Positions 24,401 through 33,855 of a DNA stretch of 64,000 bases are shown piece by piece (position 1 is the stretch's first letter; each line of letters opens with the position of its first letter). This DNA comes from Gnetum montanum (lineage: Eukaryota; Streptophyta; Gnetopsida; Gnetales; Gnetaceae): positions 536,047 through 600,046 of the forward strand of contig MNCI01027447.1 of assembly GCA_015680685.1 (NCBI GenBank), given 5' to 3'. The notes beneath the pieces were generated by a model, which was given only the letters and a program-made list of their open reading frames with translations, was not told the DNA's origin and made no database searches. Position numbers and translations under genes: made by a program.

Positions 24401-25644
24401 TAGAAGTCAAATCAGCATCGCATGGGAAAACTAGCCCATTACGGGACCAATCCCCATGTAGCCACCCCCGAGCCTCACATAGTGCAAAAGCCTTAGAGTA
24501 TTGTTTGTGAAAATGGACAATTTCGCCCTTGGTCTGGGCTAACACAGCACCACGGAGAGTGGGACCTGCCATGAAAGCCTCTAAGGCAGTATGAGCCAAT
24601 GCAAGTCCATCATCACCCATGCATACTCCTTCTTTATCAAATCGAGGCCTGTAAAGGAACAACGGTCAAAACATGAACAACCACTAAGCATTAAAGCAAA
24701 AATGATAAACTAAACAACCTTACCTTTCTACACTGTACATCGTTCTAGGAGGATTTTGGAACAAGGTATGTGCATGAGATGCTAATAATAAGGTGCTATT
24801 GACATTGTGAGGGCTACATGATAATAAATCCCATACAGGCATCAATGGACGGGTGGATCTATGCCCTCCAGAGGGATCATCTCCAACTGTGGATAATCCC
24901 TCATCGACATTGACCACGGAGGCCACTATACCATTTGAAGATCCCGGTAACATGGTCTCAAGGATGCTCCATGCTAATTGTTCACTTAGGTGAGACCATA
25001 TCACCGCACTAAACCTTTGTAAGATGAAGGCAAGGAATTCACCGACACCCGTTTTGAATGATACCCCATTTCGATCGATAGTCATATCAGGTACCGGTTC
25101 ATCACAATCAATGGGCCCGAACCATGCCAGAACTCCAACAAGTTCCACCACAAGGAGGAAAGGTTTATGACATCTACACATGTTCAACAACTAGGATTAG
25201 TAAGCCATACAAAACAATATAGGTTTTACGTTAGGGCCAGCACTTAAAAAAATTTTTCAGGGTTCACGCTCAGTGTGCAGACCCTGCACACTGAGAACGT
25301 AAGTGTGTAGACCATGCACACTGGGAACGTGAGCATACAGAATCTGCATGCTGGGCATTTTGCCCCCCTCTTGCACACTAACATCCACGCTAAAAGAATA
25401 GGTCAAATCTCACACAAAATCTATGCGCCAAAAATGAAAAAAGGGGAAATTGAACGCAAATAGACAAAAATAGTAAACAAAAATAGAAATTTTGACAAGG
25501 AACTAGGGCCTACCGGCGCACTGATCTAGACCATGATGTCATCATAGGCTTAGGCAGGCATCGGAGCATCACCTCACTCTCCTCGGCAAAGGTCAAGTCT
25601 GGCTCCTTCCTCCCCGAGTCCCTCAACCGCTTCCCCTTGCCCAT
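21462..25644 (-). CDS. Antisense multi-exon gene of A with FCP1/NIF-like HAD domain (degenerate)
   Basis: Proposed exons, minus strand: 25644-25514, 25173-24724, 24648-24378, about 24273-23226, 23104-22834, 22740-22543, 22452-21668, 21563-21462. Borders are GT...AG (e.g. AG/GTAAGG, AAC/GTAAGTA, CTTACAG/A), and phases of exons 1-2, 2-3 and 7-8 agree; the exon 4 acceptor is damaged. Exon 1 is a short basic start (MGKGKRLRDSGRK). Residues about 45-194 resemble FCP1/NIF HAD phosphatases: LLVVELVGVL (motif I, usually LVLDLDGVL), GEFLAFILQRFSAVIWS, MPVWDLLSC, NSTLLL...NPPRTMY. Motif I Asp is Glu54 and the motif IV acidic pair is Ala-Ser, so phosphatase activity is unlikely. The C-terminal half is unrecognised; exon 5 is acidic, exon 8 ends PPDPDV. 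In-frame stops in exons 4, 5 and 7. B carries the same gene. Confidence 0.7.
24378..25173 (-). other. FCP1/NIF-like HAD phosphatase domain of the A antisense gene
   Basis: Exons 2-3 are fully open. FCP1-type HAD domains bind Mg and phosphoserine through a motif I Asp-x-Asp, a motif II Ser/Thr and a motif IV acidic pair. Here the hydrophobic strand and Gly of motif I, the VIWS of motif II, the VWD...C segment and NTLL...NPP are present in the family's order and spacing, but the acidic residues are not. Assignment is by eye from motif order and from the B copy, which keeps LIVLDLEGVL. Confidence 0.6.
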
Positions 25645-25646
25645 GC

Positions 25647-25862
25647 CTTCACGATGGGGTTTGCAGACCTTCACGCTAGGGTTTACAGGCCTTCACATTG
25701 GGGTTTGCAGACCTTCATGCTGGGGTTTGCAGACCTTCATGTTGGGGTTTGCACTAGGCCTTCACGCTGGGGTTTGCACCAGGCCTTCACGGTAGGGTTT
25801 GCTATCCTTCATGTTGGGGTTTGCTGTCCTTCACGTTGGGGTTTGCATCCCCCTGCACATTG
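25647..25862 (-). repeat. ~24-bp tandem array in the 5' UTR of the A antisense gene
   Basis: Eight or nine copies of a unit like CTTCACGCTGGGGTTTGCAG (plus-strand reading), directly upstream of the antisense start codon at 25644. Plus-strand open frames across it are repeat artefacts. Confidence 0.85.
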
Positions 25863-26098
25863 AGGGTCTCTCCGGAGTGTAGATTCACATCGAACTCTTT
25901 TATCCAACTCGTCACGCTCCAATCAGTGTTGCCCTTGCTACCTCCTTCACACTGTATCTGCACCTTCCTTTGCTCGTATTACTCGATCTTCGCCTCCTCG
26001 TAGCTCTGGTTCACGCTGAGAGGTTCACGCCGGGAAGTTCATGCTGTCTGTGGCTCAAATTTGGGGTTTACGCCTACTGCCATTCATTTCTAATTAAG

Positions 26099-26106
26099 TT
26101 TATATA
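26099..26106 (-). promoter_or_regulatory. TATA box of the A antisense gene
   Basis: Minus-strand GTATATAAAC lies about 455 bp before the antisense ATG. Transcription would start near 26070 and run through the 24-bp repeats. B has a TATA-like CATAAATAGG at the equivalent place. Confidence 0.55.
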
Positions 26107-26384
26107 CCCCCATGTTGCTCATGCCACCCCACCCTCTAGGAAATCAGCATTTTAGGCATTTTACTCCAAATAAAAATAAACACAATGATTAATTAAACAC
26201 AAATAAATATAAATAAACCTAGAATAGAGAGAAGAGTATGTAAACATGCACTAGGCTAAAAATCACCCATGTAAGATCTTGCCTAAACTAAGCACTTTGG
26301 TACATACTCTTCGTCTTGTAGTTTCATACTTAACAAGCATTACAAATTGCATAATCAACTAGAAGCCATAAACGAACCACAAAT

Positions 26385-26462
26385 GGCCCGGTAAGGCCCT
26401 AAACTACTACAAATGGCTTGGTAAGGCCCTAAACTGCTAGATACGGCCTTAAACTGCCACGT
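26385..26462 (+). repeat. Motif array, RT-side edge of the island in A
   Basis: Three copies of GGTAAGGCCCTAAACT / ACGGCCTTAAACTGCC, matching the array at 20800-21085. Between 25863 and 26580 I see nothing else besides the antisense promoter. Confidence 0.6.
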
Positions 26463-26581
26463 GGCCAACTAAGACAATGAACCAACCTTAGCATACTTTG
26501 AGCACATTTAAATATTTGAATTGGTGTCATAAAACAACCGACAAACTCCCCTTGTTAACGTTGCTTCCTATGACTTGGCAG

Positions 26582-28960
26582 GGGTGAGCATGGATAGTAA
26601 GCAACTATTCACACCACTGTTTATCAATGGACCATACGAACCCATCCAACGGGAGATGAATAGCAAGTCCATTGATTTAGACACATCGACTTACGAAAAC
26701 TCTGTGGCATCGACAGAGGAAACGATAGAACACTTTCAGAGCATGAAGAAATCGCTGGATATTGAAGCTGATAACATCACCGAAGATCCACTAATCGAAA
26801 CCCCCATCACTATGCCAAGCAGAGAAGTTAAGATACCGAAATTAAGTACTTTACTAAACCCACAACTTGCGGATGACATAGCGAAAGTGTTAAAAAGCAA
26901 CATCAAAGCATTCGCTTGGTCTTACACCGACATGCCTAGGCTGGACCCTTAAATAGTCTAGCATAACATCATACTCGACCCGAGACTAAGACCAGCGAAA
27001 CAAAAGGCACGTAAGGTTAAGCCTGAGATAGCATTGGCAGTTCGCAATGAGATCACCAAAATTTATCAAGCCAGTTTCATTCGGGCTGTTGACTATGCTG
27101 ACTGGGTATCCAACATAGTTATCGTCCCAAAGAAGAATGGAAGCATTCGCCTATGCATTGACTTCCGGGACCTTAACTTAGCGACCATAAAAGGCGACTT
27201 CCCTCTACCTAGTATTGATCAACTAGTTGATTCAACCGCTGGGCATGCACTGTTATCCTTTATGGATGGCTTCTCGGGATATAACCAATTCGGATTAACC
27301 CTGAACATCAACTCAGAACAACCTTCATGACACCATGGGAAACATTTTGTTATACGATGATGCCCTTCAGTTTAAAGAATGCTGGTGCTACATATCAACG
27401 GGCGATGACCTTCATCTTTAGTGATTACCTTCTTCACTTTCTCAATGATTACGTAGAAGATATAGCGGTTAAATCGAAGACAAAAGAGCAACACATACAA
27501 GACCTAGACTTGGTGCTTAAGCGTTGTTTAAAATATGAGCTTAGACTGAACCCAAAAAAATGTGTCTTTGGGGTCAAATCAAGAAAAATGCTTGGATTCA
27601 TAGTGTCAGAAGCAGGAATTCGAGTAGACCCCGATAAGGTGAAGGCTATCACAAACTTGCAACTACCAAGCAACCTTACCGAACTTTGAGGCCTACATGG
27701 CATATTACAGTTCATTAGACGCTTTATAGAAAAATTGACCGATAAGTTGAGACCCATGAACCATTTGCTATGCAAGAGTGTACATTTTCAATGGACCCCA
27801 CAATGCTAGGAAGCTTTTGACAATATCAAAATGGCACTGACTCAATTACCGACCATTTACCCACCTCAGAATGATAGACCGTTCTACATCTACCTTGCCA
27901 CATCAGATTCATCAGTCACGTCTATGCTTTGCTAGAAACAAGATGATGGAACTGAAGTTCCTATTTACTACTTGAGCCATGCATTAATAGCCCACGAAAC
28001 AAGATCATGTCTTTCCCTCACCTTTTCTTTAAAGAAATGGCGACATTACCTCTTCCATAACCAAGTAAATATCATCTGTAAGGACAACGTGCTCAGAGCT
28101 ATCACAAACAACATGTACGAATCAAGCAAGATAGCTCGATGGAGGGCAATGATTGCTGAGTTTGACCTGCATTACATAGCCCAATCATCCATCAAAGGTC
28201 AAGCTATAGTCAATCAGATGACTTCATCACCAACACAAGATCAAGCAATGATTAATCTAGAATTCCCAAATGAAAACGTAAGCACAATTGACATAGTGCC
28301 CGATAACTATGATGCAATATTAAACTTCGATGGAGCATCCACCTCTCGGGGTGGAAGTGCTGCTACCATTATCACATATCCCTCTGGGGAGATCCAACCC
28401 TTCGCTTACCGATTTAACTTTCCTTATACCAATAACACAACGGAGTATGAAGGTCTCCTTAGAGGCCTTAGGGCGACACAAGCTTCAAACATCACACGTC
28501 TCGTAGTCAGAGGTGACTCATAGTTAATCATAAACCAAGTCAAAGAAATTTACGTGTACAAAGCACCTCATCTACAACCCTATTGTGACTTGACGAAGTA
28601 CTGGCTAAAATAGTTTATAAATATAGAACTACAACATGTGCCAAGAAATGATAATACCATCGCAAACACATTGGCCACTTTAGCTCTAAAAATCTCACCA
28701 GACATGTTTCATGCATTGCCTAATTCCATCATGAGCTGCAACAAGCCCATAACTGACGCTCTTGATGAACTTCCCATAGCATCCGTTAGCACGAAACACG
28801 TTTTAGAGTGGTACAATGACATCAAAGAGTACCTTTTGCATGGTGAACCACCTCGACATCTAACGAATGCATAGAAGGATGCAGTGCGAAAACGCTCTTG
28901 GTAGTATACACTAGTAGGAGACACGTTATTTCGTAGATCCTATGAGGGAATATTACTGGT
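26582..28960 (+). pseudogene. RT and dual RNase H of element A
   Basis: Begins just after the proposed splice acceptor. RT: AFAWSYTDMP (26910), KQKARKVKPE, LCIDFRDLN (27150), FMDGFSGYNQ (27255), MMPFSLKNAGATYQ (27360); the catalytic box is YVED (27450) in place of YVDD, damaging the active site. Thumb LNPKKCVFGVKS. First RNase H at 27830-28160 (frame-broken near 27810-27960). A second, archaeal-type RNase H typical of the Tat group follows at 28315-28690 (LNFDGAS, TEYEGLLRGL, RGDS). Stops or shifts at 26950, 27300, 27688, 28520 and 28608. Confidence 0.88.
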
Positions 28961-29710
28961 ATGCGTTAATAGCACCAATGTCCAACTATCGTGGATCAAG
29001 TTCATGAGGGACTCTGTGGAGGGCACATAGCACCCAAAGCAATGGCAACCAAAATAAGACGCTTAAGGTACTATTGGCCACATATGGAATACGATTGCTT
29101 CTCCAAAGTCAAAACATGCGATACGTGTCAAAATCATGGTAATCTTATACATGTCCCACCCAATGAGTTACATACGGCTCAAATCACATGGCCTTTCCAA
29201 AAATGGGGATTAGACATCATTGGACCAATAACTCCTCCATCTTCAGTGGGGCATAGCTTCATCATAACCGTGACTGAATACTTCATGAAATGGGTAGAAG
29301 CTATTCCTCTTAGGAAGACCACATCAAAACAAGTATGCAACTTTGTCCTCGAAAATATTGTAACTTGTTTTGGCATCCTGATGACTATCATCACTGACAA
29401 TGGGCCACAATTCAGCAGTGTCGAAACAAAAACATTCTATTAAAGCCTAGGTATTAAACACTCATTTTCATCACCTTACTATCTTCAAAGCAATGGACAA
29501 GTAGAAGCCACAAATAAAATTGTCATCATGGTGCTCAAGAAAATGCTTCATCAGAGTAAACGAAGATGGCACGAGCAGCTAGTTTATGCGCTATGGGCAT
29601 ACAGAACAATGCATAGGACATCCATAGGTAAAACACCATATAGTCTTGTTTATGATTCCTTTGGAGTTGCAGGTACCATCCTTAAGGACCGCCCTATCTG
29701 GACTCCTCGA
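28961..29710 (+). pseudogene. Integrase of element A, C-terminus lost
   Basis: Zinc-binding HHCC part (HEGLCGGHIAP, CDTCQ at 29000-29135); DDE core with WGLDIIGP (29200), ITDNGPQFSS (29390) and SNGQVEATNK (29490). A stop interrupts at 29443; after KTPYSLVY a shift occurs, and the reading ends exactly where the LTR of B begins (29711). Compared with B, the last ~110 residues are absent. Confidence 0.85.
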
Positions 29711-31408
29711 TGTAATGACCGAAAACGTCGATGGCTGGAATAACACCAAGGTCAGCGGACGCAACAGTTCCAATCCCGTGCTCGTGGGAGGGCGGTGCTA
29801 GGTGTGTACGAACACGGGGTGCCCTGAATGGTCTGGTCGATCAAACAGGAACTTACATCGGCGTCAATATAGCGTTTTGTAATATAAATAGTACGAGTTG
29901 TGGGATGGTGCTTATGGGTAAATTCGACGAGAAAGAAAAGGGACTGAAAAAAATGCAATGACGATACAAAATAATGAATAAACGTAAGTGCGATAATAAT
30001 ATGAGACGATGCTCGAAGGTAAAAAACACAAGAGAAGAAATAGTGCAAGGAAGCCAGACAGTAAATAAGAAATAGCATAAGATATAGTTAAGAACATGCA
30101 CCGCTTTAGAGCTACAAATCTATCCGGCCAGGGAGTGGCACAGTCGGCTGAACAACGTGACGGAGTGCAGAAGGTTCTGAAAATGGCCAAAGCGTGTTAG
30201 GAAATAGGAAATGGCTGTGCACTTGGGCACAGACTTTGCGTATATACAATGTGGGCGGGATCCTACCAAGGTGGTAGAATGAGACCACGGGCTTTATGCC
30301 AGCTGAGAGAGGTTCCTATCACAGATGGTTGACCTCTCCTTTTCTTTTCCCTATTGTCAGATCGTAGATGCTTTTCTCTTTCTTTCTTGTTTCAGTCAAG
30401 GAGACACCCCTTTCTTTTTTTCTTTTTTTTTGGACTGATACTTTTGCATGCTGTTTAATGGGCTATTTATAGGGTGGAAGGTGGGTAAAGGTGACCATTT
30501 GAATATTACGTGTTGCAAGCCTCCACGTCCTTGCTGGCACTACTTAAGCCATTTGTAATCATTGGGCTTGCCAGATTGTTACGATGCAAGCAATAACTAC
30601 GATCCTACTACGACATGATTGTGCCGCTGGCTCCTAGAAGCATGTGCCAAAGGCTCGATTGAGGTGGAGTGCATTAATGTCGCGTGGCCACTTGCCTGCC
30701 ACGCAGTGTTTTGCGACGTGGCTTGCTCTACCGTGGTGCAGCACCTTACCGCGTGTCTTGCCGTACGTCACATACTTGCTACATGATGCTATGCTACGTA
30801 GCATAGCGTAGCATAGAAACTGTGGTAGCTTTGCTGACTTTGTTAACCTGTACTGCCATAGTGCAAGTTTTGCAGACTTTGCTGATTTTGCCTTCCAAAC
30901 TGCCTTCCACCCCTTTCCGCAGAATTGCTGCGCCATGTAGCTCAGCGTAGCGTAGCAGTAGACATGGTTCGTCACTTCCTAGCGAAAAGAGACATCACTG
31001 CAAGACTCGAGATTGGGCAAGGGAGGTGAAGTTGTTACTACGCTACGCCATATGTCATTACGTAGCGTAACATCTTGTTCTGCTGTTGTTTTCTGAGGCT
31101 TACTACGCTACACATCGTAGCGTAGCAGGCTTTGTGACTTAGAAAACTTGCTGAACTGCTTCTCCTATGCACCTAGGCTACTGTCGTTGATTCTGGACAC
31201 CATTTCTGAGTAGGCTGCCGACTGTGTAGACTACTTTGGTAGGCGGGTGAGTTGGTACGAAACTTGCCCATGCCTAGAGTAGAAAATTTACCGAACTGGC
31301 CATCCTGGACTTAGAACGTTTTTTCCCAATGGATTGCCGTGGTGCTGTGTGGACTGCAAGGGCCTGGTGAAGCCAGAATGACCACGCATTTTATTTTAGA
31401 GTGTTTCA
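29711..31408 (-). repeat. 3' LTR of B
   Basis: Minus-strand TGAAACACTC...TTACA. Start set by the polypurine tract next to it and by similarity of both to the A LTR start. Contains a TATA box (CCCTATAAATAGCC, minus, about 30467-30480) and CTACGC/GCGTAG inverted words at 30788-31110. Sampled segments differ from 47683-49387 by roughly 6-12 percent by eye. Confidence 0.8.
30467..30480 (-). promoter_or_regulatory. TATA box of the B LTR (3' copy)
   Basis: CCCTATAAATAGCCC on the minus strand, conserved in the 5' LTR at about 48430-48443. Confidence 0.6.
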
Positions 31409-31425
31409 TTGGCCCCTCTTTGTCG
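31409..31425 (-). other. Polypurine tract of B
   Basis: Minus strand GACAAAGAGGGGCCAA directly before TGAAACAC. The A tract at about 49788-49805 is nearly the same (ACAAAGAGGGGCCA), also followed by TGAAACAC. Confidence 0.75.
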
Positions 31426-32706
31426 ACGTTTGGAGAACAGGCTCGATAGACGTCGGTAAAGAATACAAAACACCGCAGCAAGCGAAACGCTGAGGCCGTC
31501 ATTCGATGAGTACTAGGACATCGCCTGGCTATGCTCGAGGGTGTTGCATTGGTGCTGTGGAGGTTAAGACAAAGAGCAAAGATGATGTTTAACCGAGTCC
31601 CTCGTCGGAGTGCTCTGAGGGGCTCGTTTACGTTTTCATCTCTGACTAGCGCTGTTCTTCAACCTCCTGTAGGCAGGTGTCCCCTCCGCAGGATGAGCTG
31701 TATTGCATCCATGGAAGGTCTGGACCTGCTTATCGGAGCTTTCTGCAAGGCAAGCTATGTTACGCGCATGCCAAAATTTACACTCTCAAACAGCCATGCT
31801 AGTCGAGGCACTCACTTTACGACGTTGTAGCTCTTGCTACTGCAGGGGTATGTTCCTACAAGGATGATGTTTTGTGGGCTGCTTGCATTGTTGTTACCCT
31901 TGGGCACCCTTGCTGGTGTGAGATGCCCAAAGCAGGGAGGCCAGTAGCGATCTTGACAATGCTGGCCGTGGAGGGAGCCATCCCCTACAGCACTGAGGGC
32001 ACGGATGGATTAGGATCCCCGCCAGAGACACACGTGCTGAGTTCAGCTATGGGATCAGTTGCCACATAGCCGACCATTGCACGAGTCGCAACCTTGGCAG
32101 GGAATAGAAGCGCAACAATATTGTGGCTAGGCCACAATACTGTTAGCACCTCAGAAACGAGAACGAGCCCGGGGGCTACTGTCAAGGCGGTGGGTCGTAG
32201 CGACGGTAGGTTCGAAGGGCTCATGTGACATCGTACGTTGTCATCAGAGGGTCAGCATGACACCGGAGATGGTGATGCGTCCGAGACGCACCTTTCTTAC
32301 ATCGGTAACTATGTCCTGGGACGACGATGTCCCACCCTTGTGCCAGTATCATGCCCCTTCGTTTGACGTGCACTCAGTGATGGTACATGTTGAGGATGCG
32401 ACACGAACCCAGTTTAAGTTCCTGGTAGACTGGGTGCTGGTTTAGGATCTCAGTGGACCGTTGTGCTGGTTTGGGATCCCAACAGACTGTACATGCTAGT
32501 TTTACATCGTGGCAGACACGCGATGCCAGTTTATAGTCATAGTGGACTAACAATGCCAGTTTTACGTCGTGGCGGACTGTTGCTACCAATTCACCATCGT
32601 GGTGGACGCTGTTTGGTGCTGCTAGTTTATCATCATTATGGATGCTAATCGACGCGCCTGCTAGTTTATCGTTGTAGCGGACAGTGGTGTGCGCTGCCAT
32701 TGCACC
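31426..32706 (-). other. 3' spacer of B between integrase and polypurine tract
   Basis: GC-rich, no recognised protein on either strand. At about 32430-32690 it has about eight degenerate ~36-bp repeats (plus-strand TGCCAGTTTTACGTCGTGGC-like), which read on the minus strand as repeated DVKLA-type peptides. 31426-31746 is duplicated at 49388-49724. Confidence 0.6.
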
Positions 32707-33801
32707 TTAGACATAGTATGGCTTGAGGTACATGTGGTTCACCGGGTTGGTGAATTCGTTGTCGTCTATGTTCGCCAGTTTGAAATCTCCATTCCTGAAG
32801 GCTTTAATGACCACGTAAGGCCCTTCCCAGTTGGCTGAGAATTTACTTACGTGCTCATGGATGACCTTGAGGATGAGATCTCCCTTCTGTACTGGTTGTC
32901 GATGCTGGTCTGCATGGTGCTTTTGTCGTTGCCTGTCTTGATAGCGCTCGATCCTTCTTAGTGTCTACACACATTCCTCCTCCACTGAGTCGAGGTCAAT
33001 GGCTCGCAATTCATTGTTCTGGGCTTTGCTCACAACGTTGGACAGGATCATCTAGAGTGAGGGTACTTGTAACTCAAGAGGCAACACAACTTCAAATCTG
33101 TAAACAAGACTGTAAGGGGTCTTACTTGTTGCAGTTCTACAAGTCGTTCGATAGGCCCAGAGGACATAGAGTATTTGCTCGTGCCACCGCCTTTTGCTGT
33201 CACTAAGCATCCACTTCAGTAAGTTGATGATGGACTTATTTGTAGCCTCCACTTGTCCGTTCGCCTGCGGGTAGTAGGGGGAAGAAAATGATTGTTTAAT
33301 GCCCAGGTTACTGCAGAAGGCCTGGGTTTCCTTACTGCTGAACTGTGGTCCGTTGTCGATCATAATGGTCATCGGAAGCCCGAACCTAGTCATGATGTTA
33401 TCGAGGATGAAGTGGCAGATTTGCGAGGATGTCTTTTTCCTCAGAGGAATAGCTTCTACCCATTTAGTAAAATACTCTGTAGCAGTGATAATGAAGCTAT
33501 GCCCCGCGGAAGACTTAGGCGTGATGGGCCCTATGAGGTCTAGTCCCCATCGTTGAAAAGGCCACGTAATTTGTGTAAGGTGTAGGTCTGTAGGCACTAT
33601 GTGTATAAGATTTGCATATCTCTGACATGTGTCACATGTCTTGACTTTAGACAAGCAGTCACGCTCCATGTAGGGCCAATAATACCCTAGGCGTCTGATC
33701 TTGGCTGTCATAGCCCTAGGTGCGATGTGCCCACCACACAGCCCTTCATGGACCTCATTAACTACCCTTTGCGCTTGCTCACCACCCACGCATGCCAGCA
33801 A
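32707..33801 (-). CDS. Integrase of element B
   Basis: Integrates the cDNA into host chromatin. Zinc-binding domain HEGLCGGHIAP...CDTCQ (33740-33640); DDE core with WGLDLIGPI (33550), MIDNGPQFSS (33355) and ANGQVEATNK (33260), so the acidic triad is present. Then RRWHEQILYVLWAYRTT and a GKTPYSLVY-equivalent (33100). The frame stops near 33052; the C-terminal DNA-binding region resumes to 32707 (KFSANWEGPYVV, NHMYLKPYYV) with a second stop near 32966. No chromodomain, as usual for Tat. Only a few mutations separate it from an open frame. Confidence 0.88.
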
Positions 33802-33855
33802 TATCCCATCATAGGACTACCGGCATAGGGCATCACTTTCTATGAGCACGTATTG

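Larger units (their letters stand above)
20784..26581 (+). other. Intron-like island between protease and RT of A
   Basis: No sense-strand coding. The right edge is a good 3' splice site (CTTGGCAG ending 26581) immediately before the RT block; the matching 3' edge in B is GGAAG before GTTAAGCAAG (about 36195, minus). Ogre elements are known to splice an intron between protease and RT. The left donor is not resolved. The interval contains the antisense gene plus repeats. Confidence 0.65.

Noticed and set aside
25654-25863. Plus-strand repetitive frame (GLQTFMLGF-like units)
   Set aside because: By-product of the ~24-bp array; it lies in the 5' UTR of the antisense gene on the other strand.
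29752-30190. Hydrophobic minus-strand frames in the B LTR, repeated at 47805-48239
   Set aside because: They occur in both LTR copies in several overlapping frames and derive from T-rich U3/R sequence, not a membrane protein.
29711-31746. 2.04-kb LTR for B ending at 31746/49724
   Set aside because: Homology does extend that far, but the polypurine tract and the TGAAACAC start lie at 31408/31409, and no CA/TG border or purine tract is found at 31746.
31531-32445. Several 60-100 residue plus-strand frames in the B spacer
   Set aside because: GC-rich non-coding stretch between integrase and polypurine tract; no motif, and not supported by a homologous region in A.
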